Source: Methanoplanus limicola DSM 2279
GTDB lineage: Archaea; Halobacteriota; Methanomicrobia; Methanomicrobiales; Methanomicrobiaceae
Direction: 5' to 3'
DNA: 64,000 nt
Assembly: GCF_000243255.1 (NCBI RefSeq)
Contig: NZ_CM001436.1
Location: 1,152,077 to 1,216,076, forward strand
Position 1 is the first letter of the stretch. Each line of letters opens with the position of its first letter. The notes under the pieces were generated by a model. That model saw only the letters and a list, made by a program, of their open reading frames with translations. It did not search any database and was not told the DNA's origin. Below, piece by piece: positions 48,254-56,584 of this stretch. The position numbers were made by a program, and so were the translations under genes.

Positions 48254-48472
48254 TCAGGTTTCCCATGATTTTATAGCTTTTTGGCGTATCTGGTGAAAGG
48301 AGTGTTTAAGTATATATTTTTTAACTTCAGTGTCACGGGTAAACCTCAGAGCCAGTTCTTCAGACTCTTTGGTCCTCTTGATTAGTTCATCCATATAGCT
48401 CAGAACTTCCCTTCGCAGATCCGGAGACAGCGAATTTATATTCTCTTCCATTAATTCCGGGTAGGATGACAT
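48254..48472 (-). CDS. Small helical protein, function unknown
   Basis: 72 residues, all-helical in appearance and charged: PDLRREVLSYMDELIKRTKESEELALRF. ATG 48472 has an ATTATATAT-type TATA element about 25-30 bp upstream (near 48500), consistent with a leaderless transcript, which supports it as a real gene. I do not recognise a family. It lies between uspA and a divergent ABC exporter. Confidence 0.55.
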   Translation of the reverse strand: MSSYPELMEENINSLSPDLRREVLSYMDELIKRTKESEELALRFTRDTEVKKYILKHSFHQIRQKAIKSWET

Positions 48473-48648
48473 ATTATAATATCTGATTTATCCGGATATA
48501 TAATTTAACTACAAATCATTAATGAGGGAGAGAACATGAGATTTCTCTACAATCAGTAATAATTACAACATACAGGTTTTCTCCGGAATAATAGGGAAAA
48601 ACGTAAAGATACTATGAAATACCATATTAAAACAGAAATATATGTGAG

Positions 48649-49623
48649 ATGTCTGATGAAAACATAATTGAAGTCAGCGCCTTAAGCCACAGTTACGGAG
48701 ACTTTGAGGCAGTAAGAGAGATCAGTTTTGCAGTAAAGAGGGGAGAGATATTCTCATTTCTCGGACCTAACGGAGCAGGTAAAAGTACTGCAATTAATGT
48801 CCTTATTACTCTGCTTAAAATTCAGAAAGGCAGAGTGACAATTTCCGGATATGAACTATCAACAGACCCACAGGGTGTCAGAGAGTCAATCGGGATAGTC
48901 TTCCAGGAGATAACCCTTGATCGGGACATGACCGTTGAAGAGACACTTCAGTTTCATGGCAGACTTTACTCAATGAAGACTGAAGAGATTAAGAGCAGGA
49001 CAGACGAGCTGCTGAATCTTGTCGGGCTGAATGATAAAAGGGATAAATACACAAAGGAGTTATCCGGAGGAATGAAGAGAAGGCTTGAGATTGCAAGGGG
49101 GCTTATGACAAGGCCTGATGTCCTCTTCCTTGACGAACCTACAATAGGGCTTGACCCGCAGACAAGAAGAAAGACATGGGAGTACCTCAGGGATGTCAAC
49201 AGGGAAGGCACAACAATATTTCTGACAACCCATTACATGGATGAGGCCGATGTTCTCTCAGACAGAATCAGCATAATTGATCATGGGGAGATAATCATCA
49301 CCGGAACTCCGGCAGAACTTAAAAATAACCTTGGAGAGGACTTAATATACCTCGAAACATCGGACATTCGGGCTTCAAAAGATATTTTAGGTAAATTTCC
49401 GGGGGTGAAAGAAGTAAGGGGGAAGGAGAGCGGACTGATATTGTCAACAACGAAAGACGGGACAAGAATACTTCCTGAGCTGATTAAAACTCTTGAACAT
49501 GACGGCATCACAATCGAACTTGTAAACCTAAAAAAACCATCCATGGACGATGTATTTATGCATTACACGGGGAAGGAACTAAGGGACGGATCAGACAGGG
49601 ATATTGGCGCAGAGGGCAGATAA
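48649..49623 (+). CDS. ABC-2-type exporter ATPase, DrrA-like
   Basis: 324 residues. Walker A GPNGAGKSTAINVL, signature KELSGGMKRRLEIARGL, Walker B VLFLDEPTIGLDPQTRR, and the C-terminal extension of the DrrA/NatA class ending in LKKPSMDDVFMHYTGKELRD. It energises the membrane partner encoded immediately downstream. The substrate may be a drug, lipid or ion. Start ATG 48649; upstream are TATA-like sequences and a short leader. Confidence 0.92.
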   Translation: MSDENIIEVSALSHSYGDFEAVREISFAVKRGEIFSFLGPNGAGKSTAINVLITLLKIQKGRVTISGYELSTDPQGVRESIGIVFQEITLDRDMTVEETLQFHGRLYSMKTEEIKSRTDELLNLVGLNDKRDKYTKELSGGMKRRLEIARGLMTRPDVLFLDEPTIGLDPQTRRKTWEYLRDVNREGTTIFLTTHYMDEADVLSDRISIIDHGEIIITGTPAELKNNLGEDLIYLETSDIRASKDILGKFPGVKEVRGKESGLILSTTKDGTRILPELIKTLEHDGITIELVNLKKPSMDDVFMHYTGKELRDGSDRDIGAEGR

Positions 49624-49624
49624 T

Positions 49625-50464
49625 ATGGTAGATTTAAGGTTTATCAGCATATATAAGCGCGATATGACCAGATATTTCCGGTTCAAAACCCAGCTCCTCT
49701 CATCCCTCCTTATGCCGGCATTATGGCTGGCCTTCTTTGGTATTGCAATGACCGGAAATTTTGAGAGGATTATGCCTGCCGGAGATGCAGTTACCGGGGT
49801 TCCACAGATAGATTATCTCACATTTATGTGTGCCGGAATTATTGCCGTAACTATACTTTTCACCAATATTTACGGGGGATTTTTCTTCCTGTTCGATAAG
49901 AACTGGGGTATTTTAAGGGAGATTGTGGCAAGCCCGATGCCAAGGAGAAACCTGATACTTGGCTTTGCAATGTCAGGAGTTACAAAATCCTGCATACAGG
50001 CGACAATTGTACTTGTATTCGGAATTTTTCTTGGAGTTTCCTTCTTTGGAGGTTATTCACCATTAAGAATTATCATCTCTGTTGCCGGAATACTTCTCTT
50101 TGTATCCCTCTTTGCTGTAGCCTTCCTCTGCATCTCTGCATCCATTGCCCTCCGGATGGATTCGGCAGAGGGATTTCAGGGTGTCACAACCCTTCTCACA
50201 ATGCCGCTATTCTTCATGTCAAACGCCCTCTACCCGACAAGCGGAATGCCGGGCATTCTGGAGACGGCTTCGGATTTTAATCCTCTTACACACCTGACAA
50301 ACGGAATCAGGTACTTTGCGGTAGGTGATGATTTTACGGCAATAGGGACTCATTTCATCTATTCCACGCAGGACATCCTGATTTCATTCGCATTTCTGGT
50401 AGTATTCACACTCATTATGTTTGCAATTGCCTATAAGACGGTTGAGAGTATTGTGGTGACATAG
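49625..50464 (+). CDS. ABC-2-type exporter permease
   Basis: 279 residues with six helices of the ABC-2 membrane family. FDKNWGILREIVASPMPRRNLILG is the conserved cytoplasmic coupling loop, and MPLFFMSNALYPTSGMPGIL precedes the last helices. ATG 49625 lies one base after the ATPase stop; an in-frame earlier start (49604) would overlap the ATPase and is less likely. It forms an exporter with the preceding ATPase. Confidence 0.9.
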   Translation: MVDLRFISIYKRDMTRYFRFKTQLLSSLLMPALWLAFFGIAMTGNFERIMPAGDAVTGVPQIDYLTFMCAGIIAVTILFTNIYGGFFFLFDKNWGILREIVASPMPRRNLILGFAMSGVTKSCIQATIVLVFGIFLGVSFFGGYSPLRIIISVAGILLFVSLFAVAFLCISASIALRMDSAEGFQGVTTLLTMPLFFMSNALYPTSGMPGILETASDFNPLTHLTNGIRYFAVGDDFTAIGTHFIYSTQDILISFAFLVVFTLIMFAIAYKTVESIVVT

Positions 50465-50559
50465 GCATATCTTAACCGGCAGCAGAGAGACGAGAATTCA
50501 ATAGTACCTCACTTTAAGAGAAGGAAAAATATTTTTACACTGACAGGATGATTACTATC

Positions 50560-51672
50560 ATGTCTTCAAAGGTATGGTATCTTGACCTTAAAAATAAACC
50601 CAGATATGCCAGTATAAATGATCTCATCAGAAGGCTCTTTGAAGTATCCGGCACTGCCGGTGTGCTGGATGAAGGTGACCTCACTGCAATAAAGGTGCAC
50701 TTCGGGGAGAAGGGATGCACCACTTATACAAACCCTGTCTATGTCAGGCAGATTGCAGACATGATAAAATCCGCCGGTGCAAAACCGTTTCTGACAGATA
50801 CAAACACACTCTACTCCGGCTCAAGGAAGAATGCCGTTGATCATATAATGACTGCGCTTGAGCATGGCTTTGGATATGAGGTTACAGGTGTGCCGCTGAT
50901 CATTGCTGACGGCCTTAAATCCGGAATATCAACTGATATTGAGATAAACTGCAAAAACCTTAAATCAGTCAGAATTGCCGACGGCATCGCATCTGCTGAC
51001 AGCATGATTGTGATATCACATTTCAAAGGACATATTGTTGCAGGATTTGGAGGTGCCATTAAGAATCTCGCAATGGGATGTGCAACAGCAGAGGGAAAGA
51101 GGGATCAGCACAGGGTGCTTCAGCCGGTAACAGATGTTGAATTATGCACGGGTTGCGGACTTTGTGCAAAAATATGCCCGGAAAATGCCGTAACAATCAG
51201 AGATGAAAAAGCTGTTATCGATGAAGATCTCTGTGCATCCTGTGGTGAATGTATCTCCCGGTGCCCTGCCGATGCCATCTCATTCATATGGGAGTCGGGA
51301 ATTGCCCCGTTCAATGAGCGGCTTGCAGAATACGCATATGGTGCAGCCCTTAATAAGATGGATAAGGCATTTTATTTCAATTTCATAGTCAATGTGACAC
51401 CTGACTGTGACTGTGTTCCATGGAGCGAGCATCAGATTGTCCCGGACATAGGCATTCTCGCATCCGCAGATCCGGTTGCGATAGACACAGCTTCAAGAGA
51501 CCTTGTCAACGGTGAAAGAGGATTTAAAGGAACACTTCTGAAGACAAACCATGAGCCCGGAGGGGATAAATTCAGGGGGACATGGGCCCACACCAACCCT
51601 GATATACAGCTTAAATACGCCGAAGAGATCGGTCTTGGCAGTATGGATTACGAACTGATAGTGGTGGACTAA
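50560..51672 (+). CDS. DUF362 protein with two 4Fe-4S ferredoxin motifs
   Basis: About 370 residues. The DUF362 core (AIKVHFGEKGCTTYTNPVYV, then VISHFKGHIVAGFGGAIKNLAMG) flanks a ferredoxin insert with CTGCGLCAKICP and CASCGECISRCP, each C-x2-C-x2-C-x3-CP, binding two [4Fe-4S] clusters. Members are common in methanogens and are thought to act in electron transfer or cluster-dependent chemistry; the reaction is unknown. ATG 50560 (MSSKVWYL) is the family-like start; ATG 50548 is also in frame. A TATA-like ATATTTTTAC lies about 25-30 bp upstream. Confidence 0.88.
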   Translation: MSSKVWYLDLKNKPRYASINDLIRRLFEVSGTAGVLDEGDLTAIKVHFGEKGCTTYTNPVYVRQIADMIKSAGAKPFLTDTNTLYSGSRKNAVDHIMTALEHGFGYEVTGVPLIIADGLKSGISTDIEINCKNLKSVRIADGIASADSMIVISHFKGHIVAGFGGAIKNLAMGCATAEGKRDQHRVLQPVTDVELCTGCGLCAKICPENAVTIRDEKAVIDEDLCASCGECISRCPADAISFIWESGIAPFNERLAEYAYGAALNKMDKAFYFNFIVNVTPDCDCVPWSEHQIVPDIGILASADPVAIDTASRDLVNGERGFKGTLLKTNHEPGGDKFRGTWAHTNPDIQLKYAEEIGLGSMDYELIVVD

Positions 51673-51870
51673 AACCGATGCACGCTTCATAAATTAGTGC
51701 CTTTGAGAGGCAACCGGTGAATATAAAATTGCACCCCGGACTTCGTAATATCTAACTACCAGATGAAGCTATGGAAAATATCAGGGCGGCAGGAAAAGAT
51801 CTGAACGGTGAGGGAAAAAAAGTTCAGAGAGCAAAAACGGAGACCGAAACCTAGCCTTAAACAAATGGTG

Positions 51871-51908
51871 AGGTGCCCCAGCCGGATATATTATTGATTC
51901 AGGCACCT
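51871..51908. promoter_or_regulatory. Inverted repeat AGGTGCC/GGCACCT around a TATA box
   Basis: AGGTGCC (51871-51877) and GGCACCT (51902-51908) flank GGATATATTATTG, a good TATA box at about 51884-51895. The rest of the 375-bp gap 51673-52047 shows no gene beyond a doubtful 27-codon frame at 51770-51853. A regulator spanning both arms could block the promoter. The downstream flavoprotein gene would have a leader of about 130 nt. Confidence 0.4.
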
Positions 51909-52047
51909 ATATGACGTAAAACAAAATTCTGACCATGTAAAACAGAATAATTCCCAGGCCGAAATTTACCAGCCATAAATAATATTTTCCGGAAAAGAAC
52001 ACTATTTTAACCTGTTTTACAAATAATACCGGCAGAGGAAGAACTCA

Positions 52048-52632
52048 ATGAGCGATGTAATAATTTTAAACGGAAGTCCGCGTGCAAACGGGAATACAGA
52101 AATTCTATGCAGGGAATGTGCCGCTGAAATTGAAAAATCCGGACTTAAACCCGAGATAATATCATTCAGGGGAAAGGAGTTCAGGTCCTGTATAGCCTGC
52201 GGTTCATGTAAGAAGAAGATTGGGTCCTGTTCAATAGATGACGGCTTAAACGAGATAATTGAGAAGATAAAAGACGCAAAAGGGCTCATTGTTGCATCTC
52301 CGGTATATTTTGGAACCGCAAGAGGTGAAATCATGTCAGCAGTACAGAGAATTTCAATGGTCTCTTACGGGGGAGAGCGCTTCCTCTCAAAAATGGTCGG
52401 CGGCCCGATTGCAGTCGGAAGGCGTGGCGGACACACCTCGACAATTCAGGAACTACTGATGTTCTATTTTATAAACGATATGATTGTTGCAGGCTCTGAC
52501 TACTGGAATATCGCCTTTGGAAAGCAGGCTGGAGAGGTTGCAGAGGATGAGGAAGGTCTGTTAACCGTCAGAAAATTCGGGGGTAATGTTGCAGAGATAA
52601 TAAAAGCCATGAACAGGGATATTACAGAATAA
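52048..52632 (+). CDS. Iron-sulfur-flavoprotein-like FMN reductase
   Basis: 194 residues of flavodoxin-like fold. LNGSPRANGNTE is the FMN phosphate loop, CIACGSCKKKIGSC holds a Cys cluster like that of archaeal iron-sulfur flavoproteins (C-x2-C-x2-C-x5-C), and ASPVYFGTARGEI binds the flavin ring. Likely an electron carrier or oxygen/peroxide detoxifying reductase. GAGGAAG precedes ATG 52048, and a TTTACAAATAA box about 26 bp upstream may serve as a close promoter. Confidence 0.88.
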   Translation: MSDVIILNGSPRANGNTEILCRECAAEIEKSGLKPEIISFRGKEFRSCIACGSCKKKIGSCSIDDGLNEIIEKIKDAKGLIVASPVYFGTARGEIMSAVQRISMVSYGGERFLSKMVGGPIAVGRRGGHTSTIQELLMFYFINDMIVAGSDYWNIAFGKQAGEVAEDEEGLLTVRKFGGNVAEIIKAMNRDITE

Positions 52633-52732
52633 TTGAATAAACCACTATTTTTAATTTCAGAGAAGAAAGTATAACTACTCAGAATTTCTTTAAAATATGC
52701 TGAAAATTACAGATTCACCCGGAACCCGACCT

Positions 52733-52850
52733 GTCTGAGAGGGAGAGAAAAGTTCTCAGACAAAAACACATAAACCGGCATATGGTTTATAGGCATAATA
52801 TTATACATTTATGGAAAGATTTTGGGGTATGGAAGAACATCCACCCCAAA
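52733..52850. other. Three consecutive hairpins in an intergenic region
   Basis: Exact dyads: GTCTGAGA/TCTCAGAC (52733-52761), ATAAACC/GGTTTAT (52770-52790) and TTTGGGGT/ACCCCAAA (52821-52850). A TATA-like AATATTATA (about 52797-52805) lies some 20 bp before the third. A structured leader or small RNA is possible. No gene is confidently visible between 52633 and 52908 apart from a doubtful 56-codon frame from ATG 52811. Confidence 0.4.
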
Positions 52851-52908
52851 TTGGGTTTTACTCTCCTTTCTGCTCAGTTACTGATTCAGATAACAGTCAA
52901 CAGAAAAT

Positions 52909-53049
52909 TCAGTCCGCCTCGTCACGTTCCAGAACCATCATTCTGATCTCCTTAGAACCGTATTTCATAGAGGAGGAGTAATCCTGATAGATGCTGGTAT
53001 GATAACCAGACGGGTATTCGTCGTGCTCAAGAAGATCGTTGTGATCCAT
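52909..53049 (-). CDS. Possible small acidic protein
   Basis: 46 residues from ATG 53049 (MDHNDLLEHDEYPSG to VLERDEAD). Codon choice (CTTGAGCACGACGAATACCCG) looks like that of the real genes, but there is no family match I can name and no clear promoter. The frame is open further upstream, but that part has an atypical composition. Between 53050 and 53532 I see nothing coding, only AT-rich DNA and one dyad at 53420. Confidence 0.35.
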   Translation of the reverse strand: MDHNDLLEHDEYPSGYHTSIYQDYSSSMKYGSKEIRMMVLERDEAD

Positions 53050-53408
53050 AGGTTTTAGAAAGCCTGAATTCTCAGATAATCCGAAATGAAACATATCCTG
53101 TAAAAGATAGATTTGAAAATGCAGCATATAATCTTTGTGGTAGCGACAAGGCTCAAAATTATCCCAAAATATATGAATAAACGACAATATTGAATAATAT
53201 CAACATTTAAGCGAAAAATCACATATTCCGGCCGGCAGAACCAGAACACATATAAAGATATCCTCTTCACAAAAACTCATGATAAATAAATGGGATAATC
53301 CCATAAACAGAGTGAATTTACGTTTTTTAGCAAATTTAAAAAAAAATAAAATGCTTTTTGCGCGCACAATATAAAAATCCATACCTTGATTCCGGCAAAA
53401 TACGGGCG

Positions 53409-53432
53409 AATATATTACGTGGTGCCGCACCA
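53409..53432 (+). promoter_or_regulatory. TATA box followed by TGGTGC-C-GCACCA dyad
   Basis: GAATATATTA (53409-53418) is followed at once by TGGTGCCGCACCA (53420-53432), a perfect 6-1-6 palindrome. The arrangement matches the TATA-plus-dyad upstream of 36918. No plus-strand gene follows, so it may drive a non-coding or antisense transcript into the 3-prime end of the REC-PAS gene. Confidence 0.4.
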
Positions 53433-53532
53433 TCAGACAGATTGCGGTTCAGACAGGATGAAGGGGAACAGACAAACAGACGCAGAAAAATATATTTCAC
53501 AGACGATAATCTGCATACAATGGCCTCCCGGA

Positions 53533-54975
53533 TCATGTCTCCTTTAATCTGTCAATCCTCTTCTCACTTTCATTATGAATCAGTGACTCAGTCTTATATT
53601 CAAAGAACTTCTTAATATTCTCGTACTTAAGCCACATCATATCAATATCAAATAAAATATCACCAATTTCATTGCAGGACTTAAGGACATCCCTTGAATA
53701 AAATGATTTATTCAGCTCGGAAATCCTCCTGATATGACTCAGCGGTTCTTTTATTTTAGTGCAGAGATCTGCGATCTCCTCCATATTCCTGCTGTACTCC
53801 TCTACATTCTCGCTAAGAATCCTTGTCCTGTTCTCCATATCTGTCCTGAAGGTATAATCGGTAACAATAACGGCAATATGAGTCACACCGGAACTGTCAG
53901 AGATCGGGATAGATTCTATTGTGAGATAGCGGTTGCCTTCACCGGTATTGAGCGTTCTCTCCCTCACAAACGTACTTCCGGTTCTGAAAGACTCAATGAG
54001 ATCATATTTCCCTCCAAACACGGAATTTGGCAGGACATCATAGACAGGTTTGTCAAAATCCCTCTGGCTGACACCCATAAGTCCGGAAAATGCTCCAAAT
54101 GCCTTATTATAGATGATAATTTTCATAGACGAATCTATCAGAAAAACAGGCTCATGAATCGCGTCAGTTACAAGCCGGTAATATTTTTCAAGCTTGGACT
54201 CCCTTGATGAAAGATTGATTATTGAATCTCCGGGCACAAGCAGTATAAAGTACTCGTCATCTCTCCATTTAGAACCCGGTACAAAGCCAATATTAAGCGC
54301 AACATCTGTTTTTTTGCCGTTTTTTGACAGGAATTTCAGACCGTCAATCCAGGATAGGAGTGACTTTTTATCCCCGGATTCCTTCCTTAGAGAGATCATA
54401 ACCTCTTCGATCTTATCCCTCTCAAGATCAAATACCGAGAAGAAATCTCTGCCAATAGTCTCCTCACGACTCCACCCTGTAAGTGCCTCAGCCGCAGGAT
54501 TGATCCTTGTAACTGAACCGTCATTATCAATGGAAATTATGGCATCAGAGACAAAGTTGAGTGTTGAATCAACAACCTCCTCAGGCTCAACATTCTTCAT
54601 CACCCTGTGCTTATGAAGGGTCATCTCGATATTGCTGTACAGCTCCCTGTCATTAAAAGGTTTTAAAATATAACCGAAGGCATTTGTCTTCAGAGCTCTT
54701 TTAAGCGTGGAATCGTCCGAATGTGAGGTGAGATAGATCACAGGAGTATTATACAGAGAATATATCCTGTCAGCCGCCTCAATGCCATCCATATCACCCT
54801 GAAGGATTATGTCCATCAGGACAATATCCGGCTGGGTCCGGCCTGCAAGCTCAACCGCCTGCTTTCCTGTCTTTGCCTCTCCGACAACCTGATAGCCAAG
54901 ACCCTCAAGAGTCTCCCTTATCTCAAGTGCTACAAGACCCGAATCCTCGACCACAAGTATCTTTCTGTTGTTTAT
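53533..54975 (-). CDS. Response regulator with PAS sensor domains
   Basis: 480 residues if started at ATA 54975, which gives INNRKILVVEDSG, a normal receiver N-terminus; the first conventional start, GTG 54954, would remove the first strand. GGGGTGAG lies just upstream, overlapping the stop of the kinase gene. The receiver has phospho-Asp in IVLMDIILQ and Lys in GYILKPF. Two PAS domains follow (about 135-250 with LTGWSREETIGRDFF, and 265-385), then a helical C-terminus without a kinase core. It probably works with the kinase encoded directly upstream in the same frame. Confidence 0.82.
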   Translation of the reverse strand: MNNRKILVVEDSGLVALEIRETLEGLGYQVVGEAKTGKQAVELAGRTQPDIVLMDIILQGDMDGIEAADRIYSLYNTPVIYLTSHSDDSTLKRALKTNAFGYILKPFNDRELYSNIEMTLHKHRVMKNVEPEEVVDSTLNFVSDAIISIDNDGSVTRINPAAEALTGWSREETIGRDFFSVFDLERDKIEEVMISLRKESGDKKSLLSWIDGLKFLSKNGKKTDVALNIGFVPGSKWRDDEYFILLVPGDSIINLSSRESKLEKYYRLVTDAIHEPVFLIDSSMKIIIYNKAFGAFSGLMGVSQRDFDKPVYDVLPNSVFGGKYDLIESFRTGSTFVRERTLNTGEGNRYLTIESIPISDSSGVTHIAVIVTDYTFRTDMENRTRILSENVEEYSRNMEEIADLCTKIKEPLSHIRRISELNKSFYSRDVLKSCNEIGDILFDIDMMWLKYENIKKFFEYKTESLIHNESEKRIDRLKET

Positions 54976-54981
54976 AGTATC

Positions 54982-56346
54982 TCACCCCTGGGAATGGCTG
55001 TTGCTGTAATATATTTTATTCGGAAATTTAATGATAATTTCCTTATAGTCAGGAGTTATATCAAAATCACCGTTTAACTGATCCACAAGCGAATTTATTA
55101 TCTTCATGCCCAGCCCGGACTTTTCCTGATTAAATATTAAATCACGGTTTATTGTCCCGTTGTCAGAATAACGGTAAACAAAATACTCACCGCCCTCCTC
55201 TGAAAACGAGAGTTTAATATCTCCGGTTTCACCCTCAGAGAAAGCGTATTTCAGAGAGTTGGTCATCAGTTCATTTGTAATCAGTGCGAGGGGAATTATC
55301 ATATCCAGATCCATCTCAGGATCACCTTCAACATTAACTTTGAGGCCGATGTTCCTGTCCGGAAGAGTGTACTGGACTATAACATCCCTGCCAAGGTTTC
55401 TGAGGAAATTTTTGACATTAATTTCTGACAGACTGTCAGACTGATAGAGATTTTCGTGCACCCTTGCCATAGTATAGACACGGTTTCTGAAATCCCTCAA
55501 TATACGGATGGTATCATAATCATCAGTTCTTCTTATCTGAAGACTTATCATTGCCACAATGATCTGGAGATTATTTTTAACCCTGTGATGAACTTCCTTT
55601 AAGAGAGTCTCCTTCTCACGCAGTGATGTCTCAATCTTCCTCTGTGCAATGATATTTTCAGTGATATCGGTAAGTGATACGATAAAACCCTCATTTTTAC
55701 CCTCATCACTGAAAAGGGGTGCAGAAAAAGCTTTGCAGAAATGAACATCCCCTTTCTTTGAGATGACGTTTATGAATTCCTGCCCGGAATTTTCACTAAA
55801 ACAGCTTATAAGCCCTGATGCGACATCCTTACACTCATCCGGGATTAAAGGCAGCGCCTGAAAATCCTCTCCAACAATATCGTCAGCTGCATAACCAAAA
55901 TTTTCCATGAATTTACGGTTGATTTCAGAGACATTACCTCCCGGAAGTATGGTTATAAGAGGGGATGGGGAAGTCTCAAACAAAAGCCTGTATTTATTCT
56001 CCGTTTTTCCCAGTGCAACCGACATCAGCGTTACAATTCCGGCTGTGCCGACCATGATTATAGCATTATCCCCGGTATTAATTATCAGATATGGATCAGG
56101 GTCAATTACACTGAGCATTGACAGGAATAGCGAAATTATAACGAGCGAAAAGATAAAACCCTTCTTCCGGTAATAAAATGTCGCAATAATTATCGGCAGA
56201 AGAAAAAGATTAGAAGCTGAATCAGTAATATCATAGAAATAAGAGAAATAATTTACAACAAATGCAAGTATGGTCAGCACTATTATAAAGACCATCCAGC
56301 GGAAATCCTTAGAGGTAAACATCTTTTTCAGTGACAAGAGATCCAT
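54982..56346 (-). CDS. Membrane histidine kinase with PAS domain
   Basis: 454 residues. The N-terminus has three to four membrane helices (WMVFIIVLTILAFVVNYF, FSLVIISLFLSMLSVI, AIIMVGTAGIVTLMSVAL). A PAS domain follows at about 120-235 ending SLTDITENI. The kinase core is HisKA_2 type with LLKEVHHRVKNNLQIIVAMISLQ and ITNELMTNSLKYAF in the ATPase domain. The REC-PAS gene follows 6-27 nt downstream, forming a two-component pair. A 60-bp repeated element lies 84 bp upstream of its ATG. Confidence 0.92.
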   Translation of the reverse strand: MDLLSLKKMFTSKDFRWMVFIIVLTILAFVVNYFSYFYDITDSASNLFLLPIIIATFYYRKKGFIFSLVIISLFLSMLSVIDPDPYLIINTGDNAIIMVGTAGIVTLMSVALGKTENKYRLLFETSPSPLITILPGGNVSEINRKFMENFGYAADDIVGEDFQALPLIPDECKDVASGLISCFSENSGQEFINVISKKGDVHFCKAFSAPLFSDEGKNEGFIVSLTDITENIIAQRKIETSLREKETLLKEVHHRVKNNLQIIVAMISLQIRRTDDYDTIRILRDFRNRVYTMARVHENLYQSDSLSEINVKNFLRNLGRDVIVQYTLPDRNIGLKVNVEGDPEMDLDMIIPLALITNELMTNSLKYAFSEGETGDIKLSFSEEGGEYFVYRYSDNGTINRDLIFNQEKSGLGMKIINSLVDQLNGDFDITPDYKEIIIKFPNKIYYSNSHSQG

Positions 56347-56429
56347 ACTGCCTGAAGAGAAAATAGACTGAATAACAGATAATGTTTGTTGTGTATGCAG
56401 GTGAGACGGAATGGTTATTGCGGATCAAA

Positions 56430-56488
56430 AAAGTCACTCATGAACCAGCCGGTTCACAGATGATGAATGAAACTGCGCACTGTTTCAT
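56430..56488 (-). repeat. Inverted 60-bp element, copy A (upstream of the histidine kinase)
   Basis: About 60 bp that match 58014-58073 in inverted orientation with roughly six mismatches and one indel. The core is TGAACC-AGCC-GGTTCA, a perfect dyad, followed by CACAGATGATGAATGAAAC. It lies between the 3-prime end of the DUF523 fusion gene and the histidine kinase start. Confidence 0.75.
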
Positions 56489-56584
56489 AGGAGAAGCCGG
56501 CGCAGATATTAAAAAAAAGATTGGGAAAGGAGAATATAACAGCCTGCCGGCTTTGCAGACGCAATTCTCACGAAGAAATCTTCT

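Noticed and set aside
51770-51853. 27-codon frame MENIRAAGKDLNGEG in the gap before the flavoprotein gene
   Set aside because: Too short, with no ribosome site or conserved feature.
52811-52981. 56-codon frame starting MERFWGMEEH
   Set aside because: Its ATG lies too close to the TATA-like element, it overlaps the more protein-like minus frame, and no motif is visible. Left open rather than annotated.
53358-53615. 85-codon frame near the TATA/TGGTGC dyad
   Set aside because: Its end is antisense to the REC-PAS gene and its composition is not protein-like.
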